From Sphingomonas koreensis (GTDB taxonomy: Bacteria; Pseudomonadota; Alphaproteobacteria; Sphingomonadales; Sphingomonadaceae), in contig RCZF01000001.1 in the NCBI GenBank assembly GCA_006438735.1, forward strand, positions 248,001 to 312,000: a DNA stretch of 64,000 bases, given 5' to 3'. Shown here in pieces: positions 28,500 to 36,513 of the stretch; position 1 is the stretch's first letter; each line of letters opens with the position of its first letter. The notes under the pieces were generated by a model. It was not told where the DNA came from. It saw only the letters and a list, made by a program, of their open reading frames with translations, and searched no databases. The translations under genes were made by a program, and so were the position numbers.

Positions 28500-29816
28500 T
28501 TAGCGTGCAGCCGTTACACGCCAGACGGTATTGCCCAAGTCATCGGCTATCAACAGCCCGCCCTTGCGATCGACCGCGAGGCCGACCGGGCGACCGCGCG
28601 CCGCGCCGTTGTTGTCGAGGAAGCCGTTGACGACCGTATGCGGCTTGCCGATCGGCCGGCCGTTCTGGAATTGCACGAACACGACTCGGTAGCCGTTGAA
28701 CTGGCCGCGATCCCAGCTACCATGTTCGCCGACGAATGCGCCGTTATGGAATACTGCCGGCAGGTTGGCGCCCGTGTAGAACGCCAGCCCGAGCGGCGCG
28801 ACGTGGCTCGATAGCGCATAATCGGGCGCGATCGCCTTAGCGACCATATCGGGCCGCTTGGGACGCACCCGCGGATCGACATGATTGCCGTAATAGCTCC
28901 ATGGCCAGCCATAGAACGCGCCGGGCTTCACCGAGGTCATGTAATCGGGCACGAGATTGGGGCCCAGTTCGTCGCGTTCGTTTATCACCGCCCACAGTTC
29001 CTGGGTCTGCGGATTGATGCTCAATCCGTTGGGATTGCGCAGCCCCGTGGCATAAGCACGGTGCGCGCCGGTCGAACGGTCGACCTCCCAGATGCGCGCG
29101 CGGTCCTGCTCGGCCGCCATGCCGTTTTCGGTGATGTTGCTGTTTGAGCCGATGCCGACGAACAATTTCGATCCGTCGGGGCTGGCTGTGAGGCTCTTGG
29201 TCCAGTGATGATCGATCGGACCGCCGGGCAGGGGGGTGAGGACTGCGCCGGGGGCCGTGATCTTCGTCTGGCCCGTGGTGTAGGGATAACGCACGATCGC
29301 GTCGGTGTTGGCGACATAAAGGTCGCTGCCGACCAGCACGATGCCAAACGGCGAATAGAGATGATCGAGAAACACCGATTGCTGATCGGGAACGCCGTCG
29401 CCATTGGTATCCCGCAGGATGCTGATGCGATCGCCACCCTTGGCGCCCGCACCGGCATAGCCCTGCACCCAGCCCATGATCAGATCCTTGGGCCGCTCAA
29501 TAGGCTCGAGCCCGGGACCGTTGGATTCGACGACCAGAATGTCGCCGTTCGGAAGCACATAAGGCTGCCGAGGATGTTGCAGATGCGTGGCGATCGCGCG
29601 GATTTGCAACCCGCGGGCGACGGTCGGCGTCTCGCCCGGTTTCCAACCGACGGCTTTCGCCACATGCATCGGCGGCACGAGATATTGGTTGGGCGCGGGC
29701 AGCACGGGTGTTGAGCCGGTCTGGCTGTCGCGATCGAACGAGGCGCCCGAACTGCATCCGGCAAGGGCGAGCAGAGCGGTCGCCGACGATAGCGCGGCGC
29801 GGATCGTGATAGTCAT
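28500..29816 (-). CDS. PQQ-type sorbosone dehydrogenase family lipoprotein (six-bladed propeller)
   Basis: 438-residue sugar dehydrogenase-like propeller. Lipobox LALAGCSSG at the N-terminus, so probably membrane-anchored in the periplasm. Family blocks: HPRQPYVLPNGDILVVESNGPG, DHLYSPFGIVLVGSDLYVANTD, ENGMAAEQDRARIWEVDRSTG, GLRNPNGLSINP, WPWSYYGNHVDPRV and AFVGEHGSWDRGQFNGYRV. Oxidises a sugar or sugar aldehyde with PQQ if it is a true homologue. The upstream DUF2231 gene shares its boundary (TGATG), a pairing that recurs in proteobacteria. Confidence 0.82.
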   Translation of the reverse strand: MTITIRAALSSATALLALAGCSSGASFDRDSQTGSTPVLPAPNQYLVPPMHVAKAVGWKPGETPTVARGLQIRAIATHLQHPRQPYVLPNGDILVVESNGPGLEPIERPKDLIMGWVQGYAGAGAKGGDRISILRDTNGDGVPDQQSVFLDHLYSPFGIVLVGSDLYVANTDAIVRYPYTTGQTKITAPGAVLTPLPGGPIDHHWTKSLTASPDGSKLFVGIGSNSNITENGMAAEQDRARIWEVDRSTGAHRAYATGLRNPNGLSINPQTQELWAVINERDELGPNLVPDYMTSVKPGAFYGWPWSYYGNHVDPRVRPKRPDMVAKAIAPDYALSSHVAPLGLAFYTGANLPAVFHNGAFVGEHGSWDRGQFNGYRVVFVQFQNGRPIGKPHTVVNGFLDNNGAARGRPVGLAVDRKGGLLIADDLGNTVWRVTAAR

Positions 29817-30265
29817 CAGCGGCGCTCCCCAGCGGATGTATCGTAGCGAATGGAGCGACCAAGAATGACCGTGACGAGCATGGTGAGGACGGTCAGCGTC
29901 GACAGGATCAGCCCCGTTGGCACGACCGAGGTCCAGGCATCGCGACTGTGAACGAAGTTATTGAACAGCGCGAGCACCAGCACGATCAGATTGCCGATCG
30001 CGTGCGGCCACGCCGCGCCCTGTCGACGAATACGCCGATGGCCCCGGAAATCGATCGCGCCGGCGATCGCCGCCAGCACGGCGACCACGATGCCGACAAA
30101 GAGCATCCAGGTCGAAAAATTCGCCCATTGGATGTCCGCGGTGCGCGAATAAACGATATCGGTGATCAGTGCCCCGGTGAAGCAAACCACCGGCACCGGC
30201 ACCAGCAACGCGTGGATCGGATGGCGGACGATGGCCACGTCACTGGATAGACGAGTGTCGTTCAA
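29816..30265 (-). CDS. DUF2231 membrane protein
   Basis: About 149 residues with four predicted membrane helices: RHPIHALLVPVPVVCFTGAL, WMLFVGIVVAVLAAIAGAI, GAAWPHAIGNLIVLVLALF and the final LILSTLTVLTMLVTVILG. HPIHALLVP is the DUF2231 hallmark. A TTG start at 30265 with AGGGA 7 bases upstream is chosen; the open frame continues 99 codons further upstream but that part is low-complexity and not family-like. Stop and the dehydrogenase ATG overlap by one base; probably its electron-transfer or membrane partner. Confidence 0.75.
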   Translation of the reverse strand: MNDTRLSSDVAIVRHPIHALLVPVPVVCFTGALITDIVYSRTADIQWANFSTWMLFVGIVVAVLAAIAGAIDFRGHRRIRRQGAAWPHAIGNLIVLVLALFNNFVHSRDAWTSVVPTGLILSTLTVLTMLVTVILGRSIRYDTSAGERR

Positions 30266-30626
30266 AGGAAATCCCTGTGGCTGGAGGCGCTTGCAGCTTG
30301 CTGCTGGACTACGATCGCCGCAGCCCGATGTTCCGCCATCATTGTCATTGGCGTCATGGCTACCGGCGCTGCCGTCGGCGGGGCCAAATTCTCCTGAGAC
30401 CGGACCTGCCTCCGGTAAAGCGATGAACGCCGCCTGGGCAAAAATTGCGTTCGATGTTTTTCGACGCTGCCATTGAGCAAGCGGCACCCCCGCGAGATGG
30501 GACGGTGCGAGCGGACAGTCAGACCTCGTCAGATCGTGGCCACTCGAGGCGCAGTCAGCCACTGACCTAAGCGGTCATGCGCCGTGGCGTAATTGCTCTA
30601 AAGCACCGCGCGGCGCGCCGCTCGCG
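30266..30626. other. Gene-free stretch
   Basis: No recognisable gene, RNA or repeat. A minus-strand frame ending at 30262 overlaps the DUF2231 TTG start but has no family resemblance. Confidence 0.5.
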
Positions 30627-30887
30627 TCATCGCAACTGGCTGTCCTTGCTTCCGCGGCGGTTGAACAGCGACGCCGCCGGATGGTCGCGTCCGCTCTGGC
30701 AAGGAACGCAGGTTCGAACACCTGGCATCGCCTGCTGGCGCGCCTTGGGAATCTCCTCGCCGCAGATCGTGCAATAAGGCTCGCCGTCGCCGGTCGGCAT
30801 GCCGGCGCGCGCGGCGCGCACCGCGTCCATGACGGTATCGTCAATCTGGTCTTGCACTGCGCCGTCGCGCGTCCAACCGCCGGCCAT
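30627..30887 (-). CDS. DksA/TraR-family C4 zinc-finger protein
   Basis: 86 residues, a short DksA-like protein of the YbiI/TraR size class. The C4 finger is in YCTICGEEIPKARQQAMPG followed by CVPCQ. No long coiled coil with the acidic tip, so it is not canonical DksA but may still bind the RNA polymerase secondary channel. AGAGGAG lies 8 bases before the ATG, and a stress-type promoter-like pair is found at 30921-30945. Confidence 0.85.
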   Translation of the reverse strand: MAGGWTRDGAVQDQIDDTVMDAVRAARAGMPTGDGEPYCTICGEEIPKARQQAMPGVRTCVPCQSGRDHPAASLFNRRGSKDSQLR

Positions 30888-30890
30888 CGA

Positions 30891-31046
30891 TCACTCCTCT
30901 ATTGCTCGTTCGAATATAGGAACGCGTTTCACGGTTTCTATTTCCGATCGACGCCGGCGCTTTTGCCCAAGAGGCCACGTTTGTCCGATAGGCTGCGGAA
31001 AATGATCGACCAGCGCGGCGCGGTCAGATCCAGGTTCATTTGCCAT
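30891..31046 (-). CDS. Possible 51-residue ORF directly upstream of the DksA-like gene
   Basis: ATG at 31046 after GAGGGTGAGGGG; TGA falls in the ribosome site of the DksA-like gene. Sequence begins MANEPGSDRAALVDHFPQP and has a basic KRRRR patch. No family recognised. The candidate promoter inside it would make it untranslated leader sequence instead; the two readings compete. Confidence 0.3.
   Translation of the reverse strand: MANEPGSDRAALVDHFPQPIGQTWPLGQKRRRRSEIETVKRVPIFERAIEE
30921..30945 (-). promoter_or_regulatory. Candidate EcfG-type (general stress) promoter for the DksA-like gene
   Basis: On the minus strand GGAAA, 17 bases, GTT, close to the alphaproteobacterial EcfG consensus GGAAC-N16/17-GTT (one mismatch). 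It ends 34 bases before the start codon. Short motif, so chance is possible. Confidence 0.35.
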
Positions 31047-31195
31047 TACCCCTCACCCTCGACCGATAGCCTGGGCGTTGCCTCATCGTTCAGTGTTCTG
31101 CGTACGAGTGCATTGCTGCTCGCGGGCGTGAGAGAGAGCCTTCGTCCCATTTTTTCCGACTCAATGGCGGCTCTGCGCGTCAAAAATCATGGCAG

Positions 31196-31209
31196 AAATC
31201 GTGACACAA
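31196..31209. repeat. Direct repeat copy 1, AAATCGTGACACAA
   Basis: Fourteen identical bases recur at 31467-31480 in the same orientation. The pair brackets the tRNA-Thr 3' fragment, 271 bases apart, and could be integrase arm sites or a repeat at an old insertion boundary. Confidence 0.6.
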
Positions 31210-31310
31210 GAGCATCCAACCGGGACGAACTATGTCGAGCGCAGCCGAATTTCGCGTAAATCTATGTGGTTCGACCAATAACTTACAGGCCGAATCATGA
31301 GAATTCGGAG

Positions 31311-31358
31311 TGGTGCCGGTTGCAGGAATCGAACCCGCGACCTTCGGTTTACAAATCC
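31311..31358 (-). other. tRNA-Thr 3' half: attachment-site remnant of a lost integrative element
   Basis: Read on the minus strand this is a perfect tRNA 3' half: TTTGTAA anticodon loop (TGT, threonine), variable loop, T arm with GGTTCGATTCC, the 3' acceptor strand and an encoded CCA. The 5' half is absent: just 5' of the loop the sequence no longer folds, and the base pairs GCGGA / ACCG of the anticodon stem do not match. Such a break inside the anticodon loop is what site-specific recombination by a tyrosine integrase leaves. No integrase gene remains nearby. Confidence 0.65.
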
Positions 31359-31466
31359 GCTACGCTTTCGCCGAAGGCACGCCAGCACACTCAGAAACCC
31401 GCAGAAATCTGCGAGTTTCGAAATAGTGGTACGGGAATATCTCCGGGTCAAGAGCGATGTGGACAC

Positions 31467-31480
31467 AAATCGTGACACAA
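31467..31480. repeat. Direct repeat copy 2, AAATCGTGACACAA
   Basis: Second copy of the 14-bp repeat at 31196-31209; here preceded by an additional GGACACA that partly repeats the motif. Confidence 0.6.
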
Positions 31481-32106
31481 ACTTGTCGTCACATATAAGG
31501 CTAAGTCGCCGTTACCCGAGGTTTCGGTCATGATGATCAGGACCCAAGCTCTGTGCTGGGAACAGCTGCTCAGCTGGCCTAACCCCACAGCCTCGGCAAC
31601 AATTTTAAGTCTCGGCAAGTTCGGAACACGCGGGCCTTGTGCGCGCCTTATGATGGCGACATTGTCGGACCGCCTGACCGCTGCAGCGGCGCATTTGGAG
31701 CGAAGAGACTATGCGCCCCAGCGTCAGGTTCGAACTCGGTGGCGGCTATTGGACTGCCGAGCGGCAGAGTGCTGGATTCACCGGAACAACGGAGTTGGGT
31801 TCGGTTGAGCTCCTCATCGAGCGGTGCGCCTTAGGAGATGCCTGACCAGGAACTAGATGGAATGATGCGGAATATGCGCTGGAAATCGTTACGGAGTTTG
31901 AGGGCAGACGTTCACCGCGTCGCCCAATTTGAGTCCGTCAAACGCCTCGGAGGCGAGATGCCGGTCTTATTCACCGCGGCCCATGTCGAGATGCATTAGG
32001 GACCGCGTTCCGGTACGGCGCATCCTAAGACTGGAGCGAACACAGGATCGCGTCTAGCAAGCACTTGGCCTGCGCCGAGCGTTGTCAATTCTGGAGAGTA
32101 CCGCGC
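31481..32106. other. Gene-free stretch downstream of the attachment remnant
   Basis: About 620 bases with no gene, RNA or clear repeat that can be supported. Short open frames on the plus strand (31530-31834) have no family resemblance. Together with the tRNA fragment it is likely the scar of a decayed insertion. Confidence 0.5.
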
Positions 32107-33057
32107 ATGCTTCGCTCACTGCCTACGCGCCCAGACGGTGAAGATTTGCCAGCCGACTGCCGCTGGGTCGACCTGATCGACCCGACCGAAGACGAGGTCA
32201 CGCTGATGCGCGAGCGATTTGGTGTTGATGTGCCAACGGTCGCTGATCTCGAGAAGATCGAGACGAGCAGCCGGCTGCGCGCTCGCGACAAAACGCTCTA
32301 CATGAGCGCACCGCTGATTTCCGGGACGGACACCGACCGCTGGAAACTCGCGCCGGTCGGCTTCATCCTGACGCCAGTGATCTGTATTACGGTTCGGTTC
32401 GTCGCGCTCGATCCTTTTGACGCGGTCGCCAAGGATCTCGGCGAGAACGCCAACGTCGCGCCGGCGGAGGTTCTCACGCGATTGCTGGAAGAGGTTGTGG
32501 ATCGTGCGGCCGATCATCTCGAGCGCGCTTCGGCGGTGGTGAACGATACCTCGCAATCAGTGTTTTTCGACGGGCCGAAGCGGCGCCAATTGAGCAAAGA
32601 CACGGCTTCACTTCGTGATGCGATGCGCACGGTCGGTCAGGTCAGCGATCGCACGTCGCGAGTTCGGTATACATTCCTCAGTATCGGGCGGATGGCTACG
32701 TTCGTGATCGATCGATGCACGCCTAAAATCGACCCCGATATTCGCGAGAGGCTGGAGGGCGTCGGCCACGATATTGCCTCGCTCGACGAATTCGAAGCGA
32801 GCCTATCGGGGCGCATTCAGTTGCTGCAGGATGCTGCCACCGGCTTCATCAGCATCGAGCAAAACGATGTCGTGAAGGTGCTCACTGTCGTGTCGGTGGT
32901 CGGCGTGCCGCCGGTGCTTGTCGTCGGGATTTACGGGATGAACTTCAGGTATATGCCTGAGCTGACCTGGCGGCTGGGTTATCCCTATGCGCTCGCGCTG
33001 TGTCTGGCCTCGATAATACTGCCATTGTTGTGGTTCAAATGGCGCGACTGGATTTGA
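32107..33057 (+). CDS. corA: CorA-family magnesium/cobalt transporter
   Basis: 316 residues: a cytoplasmic alpha/beta domain, a long helix (residues ~210-265) and two C-terminal membrane helices. The selectivity motif GMN is present in VVGIYGMNFRYMPEL before the loop to helix 2, and the protein ends with the basic WFKWRDWI. ATG 32107 chosen over the upstream frame start because GGAGAG is 8 bases before it and the sequence matches the family from here. Confidence 0.9.
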   Translation: MLRSLPTRPDGEDLPADCRWVDLIDPTEDEVTLMRERFGVDVPTVADLEKIETSSRLRARDKTLYMSAPLISGTDTDRWKLAPVGFILTPVICITVRFVALDPFDAVAKDLGENANVAPAEVLTRLLEEVVDRAADHLERASAVVNDTSQSVFFDGPKRRQLSKDTASLRDAMRTVGQVSDRTSRVRYTFLSIGRMATFVIDRCTPKIDPDIRERLEGVGHDIASLDEFEASLSGRIQLLQDAATGFISIEQNDVVKVLTVVSVVGVPPVLVVGIYGMNFRYMPELTWRLGYPYALALCLASIILPLLWFKWRDWI

Positions 33058-33102
33058 AGGTTCGTGATCCTGATTGGTCGACGAGGGCGCTATACCCGAC
33101 CG

Positions 33103-33870
33103 TCACGCAGCGGCGGCGCGTCGCCGGTTCGGCAATGAGACGCTCGGGAGCGTTTTGAAGCCGGGCCGAGCGAGCAGATAACCCTGCATATAACGGACCC
33201 CAATCGAGCGCAGCGCCTCATATTCGGCGACGGTTTCGATACCTTCGGCGATGACCATCATGCCAAGCGCTTCCGCCATGCGAAGAACTCCTTCGACGAT
33301 CAGGCGGCGCGGTAGGCTAGTGTCGATCCCGCGGACCAGTTCCATATCGAGTTTCATCAGATCGGTCTGCAACCGGGCAAGCAGTCCGAGCCCGGCGTGC
33401 CCCGCGCCGAAATCATCGATCGCAGTGGTGAAGCCCATCTCGCGATATGTATCTAGGATGGTCTTTATATGATTGGTGTCGGCCATCTCCTCATTCTCGG
33501 TAAATTCGAAGATCAGCCGATCGGTCGGGAAGCCCGTGGCGTGCGCGGTCTTCAGTGTCAGCTGGATGCAAGCGACCGGCGAATAGACCGCATTGGGAAG
33601 GAAATTGATCGACAGCCGGGCATCGGTATCGAGAATCCCGGCGGCGACGGCGCCTTCGATCGCCGCCACCCGGCATTGTTGATCAAAAGCATATCGATTC
33701 TCGGGGGTAACCCGGCTGAAAACGTCAGCGGCGGGTTCGCCACCGGCGCCGCGAACCAGGGCCTCAAAGGCGTAGACGCGTGCTGTTACAACATCGACGA
33801 TCGGCTGGAACGCCATCGCCAGGTCAAATTCATGAGGAGCCGCCCTGCAGCCCTGGCATCCTGTTGGCAT
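33103..33870 (-). CDS. Stand-alone EAL-domain c-di-GMP phosphodiesterase with N-terminal CxxC (paralogue 1)
   Basis: 255 residues, almost only an EAL domain. Catalytic set appears complete: FEALVRG, SINFLPN, FEFTENEEM, AIDDFGAGHAGL, KLDMELVRG, IAEGIET and YMQGY. The start carries CQGCR directly before FDLAMAFQPIVD, shared with the paralogue at 41800-42600. ATG 33870 preferred over a TTG 45 bases upstream. Probably hydrolyses c-di-GMP; the Cys pair could sense redox or metal. Confidence 0.85.
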   Translation of the reverse strand: MPTGCQGCRAAPHEFDLAMAFQPIVDVVTARVYAFEALVRGAGGEPAADVFSRVTPENRYAFDQQCRVAAIEGAVAAGILDTDARLSINFLPNAVYSPVACIQLTLKTAHATGFPTDRLIFEFTENEEMADTNHIKTILDTYREMGFTTAIDDFGAGHAGLGLLARLQTDLMKLDMELVRGIDTSLPRRLIVEGVLRMAEALGMMVIAEGIETVAEYEALRSIGVRYMQGYLLARPGFKTLPSVSLPNRRRAAAA

Positions 33871-34084
33871 TTTCGTCACCCGTAGCCCACCCCTGATTAG
33901 GGGGAAGGTCAACAACAGTTGGTAAATGGTTTCGCAAAAAGCTTTTAACTCAGATCATTCGTTGCCGCCCGCGCCGTGCCGCGGTCGGCCAACCGCCAGT
34001 CTCACGAGGCTCGGCGAGCTAAACACCAAATGTCCCGCCGGGCCAGATATCCATTCGCCGTTCGAAAAGGATTGGCGTCACCGT

Positions 34085-34262
34085 CCGTTGATCGGCGTTC
34101 GCGTCAGCCTTGCCTCGAAAGGCGCCGAGTCTGCCCGGCGCTGAGGGCAATGCAACCTTAAATGCGGCGAGTGCGTCGCTTGGCTTGCCGTCAATCAGGA
34201 ACAGTTCGCCCAACTGCTCGCGCGCGGGCACGATCGGCCCGGGCTTGCTGCTGGTTTCAAGT
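34085..34262 (-). pseudogene. Tetratricopeptide-protein C-terminal fragment
   Basis: The minus-strand frame reads PGPIVPAREQLGELFLIDG then KPSDALAAFKVALPSAPGR, a clear final TPR of a family whose members carry PAREQLGDLLL...AL.AYE..L...P.R. There is no start and it decays into unrelated sequence. The rest of 33871-34423 holds no other recognisable gene. Confidence 0.5.
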
Positions 34263-34423
34263 TAACGCGGTGCGCCCCGGCGTGGATGCCGCCGACGACA
34301 ATCGACTATTCGGAAAACAGACAGTGCAGCATCAGCGATTTCCCGCAGGCGCGCCGATAGTCGCCGCCATTAAAGATTCTAGACCGGACATCGGAGCGGC
34401 TGCTCAACGTCGAAAGGTCGCGA

Positions 34424-35065
34424 TCAAGGCAAAGGCGAAGTGTCGCCAACATTGCGCTTTACCCACGGCTCCGTGGTGCGGGTCATCTCGATCAGCGCAT
34501 CGGGAAAGCAGCGCGCCTGAAAGGCGCGCGCGTCGTCGAACGAGCCATTCAACCAGCGATCGTACTCGTCAGGCATCAGCAGCACCGGCATGCGGTCATG
34601 AACGGGCCGGATCGCTTCGTTGCAATCGGTCATCACACCCGAATAGACCGGCCCCCATTCGGCGCTCTCGCGCCACAGCCCCGCCCAAGCGAAGATCGGC
34701 TGGTCCTTGACCGAAAACCACGTCCGCGTCTTCGCACCCTTGACGCCTTCGGCTTCGGCAAAGCCGGTGAGCGGGATGAGACAGCGCCATTGCGGCTTGC
34801 GCGCGAGCCCGATCCACAAGCCTTTGCTCAGGTCGGCGATGTTGTTGACCGGCTTGGGTTTGGCGTCGGGTTTCATCGTCTTGAGCCGGAGCGGGAAGCC
34901 CCAGGTCATCGATTGCATGACGCGCGCGCCCCGATCCTCGCGCACAACCAGCCCGGGGGTGCCCGGATAGCTCTCCTCAGGCGCGTTCGACAGCGCCGGC
35001 GCCCGCACCCCGAAATGTGCGGCGACCTCGGCCGCGCTCTTGCGCATCGTATAGAGATTGCACAT
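34424..35065 (-). CDS. SOS response-associated peptidase (SRAP / YedK / HMCES family)
   Basis: 213 residues; members cross-link to abasic sites in single-stranded DNA through the N-terminal cysteine exposed after Met removal. Here Cys2 is present (MCNLYTM), as are MTWGFPL, VNNIAD, the glutamate of GFAEAEG and the histidine of HDRMPVLL. Also conserved: KTRTWFSVKDQPIFAWAGLW. Lies 39 bases downstream of a truncated homologue on the same strand. Confidence 0.88.
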   Translation of the reverse strand: MCNLYTMRKSAAEVAAHFGVRAPALSNAPEESYPGTPGLVVREDRGARVMQSMTWGFPLRLKTMKPDAKPKPVNNIADLSKGLWIGLARKPQWRCLIPLTGFAEAEGVKGAKTRTWFSVKDQPIFAWAGLWRESAEWGPVYSGVMTDCNEAIRPVHDRMPVLLMPDEYDRWLNGSFDDARAFQARCFPDALIEMTRTTEPWVKRNVGDTSPLP

Positions 35066-35104
35066 CGCGTCGATCGTATCAGAGACCGGCCGATCCGCCA
35101 GCTG

Positions 35105-35530
35105 TCACAGCAGCGCGATCTGGGTCTGCGCCACAAAGTCGGGCACCGTGCCGCTGCGCCAGCGATCCTCGGTGTGGAGAATGGCGATACGGTCGTCGGC
35201 GATCGGCGGCCGGAACTGGAAGCCGATCACGTCCTCGATCCCGCTTTGCAGCCAGCGGACAGAGTCGCTCGGCGCGAGCAGCACCGGCATGCGATCGTTA
35301 TTCGGGATGATCGTCTGGCTGGCAGTCATGGTCATGCGGGCGAAGACCGGGCCGAATTCGGGGGCGTTGCGGCAGAACCCTGCCCAAGCGGTGAGTGGTG
35401 CGTCGGCCAATGAAAACCAGCTGCGCGTCTTGGCCCCCTTGTCGCCGTCGGGATTGGCGAAATGGGTGAGCGGGATGAGGCAGCGATGGCGCGGGTCGAC
35501 AACCACCTGCTCCCACATCGGATTGGTCAT
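35105..35530 (-). CDS. Truncated SRAP-like protein lacking catalytic residues
   Basis: 141 residues aligning with the C-terminal two thirds of [41 protein letters not shown] and [13 protein letters not shown]. Cys2 is absent because the N-terminal part is missing (an in-frame TGA directly precedes the ATG), the active-site Glu position reads HFANPDG and the His of HDRMP is Asn. It cannot do SRAP chemistry. Either a decaying tandem duplicate of the next gene or a repurposed DNA-binding half. Confidence 0.7.
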   Translation of the reverse strand: MTNPMWEQVVVDPRHRCLIPLTHFANPDGDKGAKTRSWFSLADAPLTAWAGFCRNAPEFGPVFARMTMTASQTIIPNNDRMPVLLAPSDSVRWLQSGIEDVIGFQFRPPIADDRIAILHTEDRWRSGTVPDFVAQTQIALL

Positions 35531-35635
35531 TCAGCCATTGCGGGTGATCAGCTTTCCAAACTTCCCCAACAATTCGGATGCCACAACGTCCCACGGTCGG
35601 TATGCAACGCGATATGCATCGGACTCGCAGCTGAT

Positions 35636-36259
35636 ATGGTAAAACAGGTCGATTATCTTTCCGCACGGGATCGCCATTTCCGCCTCGTCGCCGATAGTCC
35701 CATTCCATCTGTGATCAGCGATCCACGCCTCCCCGACAACCCGATCGTAGCCTGTAACGGCGCCTTCTGCGATCTGACCGGCTATCCGGTCGAGGACGTG
35801 GTCGGGCGCAATTGTCGCTTTCTGTCAGGCCCGGCGACCGAGCCGTGGCTGACCGAGGAAATCCGTCGCGGCGTGCGGGAGCATCGTCCAGTGCTCGTGG
35901 AGATTCTAAACTATAAGCGCAGTGGTCAGCCATTTCGAAACGCGGTCTTGGTCGCGCCAATCTACGACGAGCAAGACGCGTTGTTGTATTTCCTGGGATC
36001 GCAAGTCGAAATTGAAGCCGGCGCTTTGTCGCCGTCGAGCATGCGCAGGATCCGTGCGGCCGAACTTGTGAAGGCCCTCTCGCGACGGCAAGGGCAGGTT
36101 CTGAAGCTCGTTGCAAACGGGCTGCTCAACAAGCAGATTGCGGCCGAACTCGACCTGGCGGAAAAGACCGTCAAGATGCACCGTGCGATTCTGATGAAGC
36201 GGCTTGGCCTGCACACCACAGCCGATCTGATCCGCCTGGCCGTCGAGGCAGGCCTCTGA
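35636..36259 (+). CDS. LOV-HTH blue-light transcription regulator (EL222-like)
   Basis: 207 residues: an N-terminal LOV domain (~10-135) and a C-terminal LuxR-type HTH (~145-205). LOV evidence: [20 protein letters not shown] with the adduct-forming cysteine at residue 60 (GRNCRFL), then [20 protein letters not shown] and [11 protein letters not shown] evidence: [25 protein letters not shown] and [16 protein letters not shown]. Same layout as EL222 of Erythrobacter, which dimerises and binds DNA in blue light. ATG 35636 is the only Met in a fitting place. It lies just upstream of the rhodopsin genes on the same strand, so it is the prime candidate regulator. Confidence 0.87.
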   Translation: MVKQVDYLSARDRHFRLVADSPIPSVISDPRLPDNPIVACNGAFCDLTGYPVEDVVGRNCRFLSGPATEPWLTEEIRRGVREHRPVLVEILNYKRSGQPFRNAVLVAPIYDEQDALLYFLGSQVEIEAGALSPSSMRRIRAAELVKALSRRQGQVLKLVANGLLNKQIAAELDLAEKTVKMHRAILMKRLGLHTTADLIRLAVEAGL

Positions 36260-36375
36260 CGACCGATTGTTCGCCGATACAGCACAAGGTCCGTATCGCC
36301 CGAAATGTCACTTCGGCCTATCCAGGCCGGGTCGCCACGGCGGCTTGGCCGCTCGCCTTCAGCCATCTGGTGCGC

Positions 36376-36387
36376 GGTTAGGCAACC
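36376..36387. promoter_or_regulatory. Small inverted repeat upstream of rhodopsin, candidate LOV-regulator site
   Basis: GGTT-AGGC-AACC, 4-bp arms, about 127 bases before the rhodopsin ATG in the 254-base gap after the LOV gene. Short and weak; listed because it is the only symmetric element seen there. Confidence 0.2.
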
Positions 36388-36513
36388 CCTCCTCCCGTTG
36401 CCGCTGTGACGACACTTCTGGGGCCCGAAGATCGTCTCCTTACGGTCGAACGATTTCCCGCAAAATCCCTACCCGGCGCGCTGGCGCTGCGGATCACTGC
36501 GACGGAGACTTCG

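Noticed and set aside
31311..31388. Functional tRNA-Thr gene
   Set aside because: Only the 3' half fits; D arm and 5' acceptor strand are absent, so it is treated as an attachment-site remnant.
31530..31834. Short plus-strand ORFs downstream of the attachment remnant
   Set aside because: No resemblance to integrases, toxins or phage proteins; likely noise.
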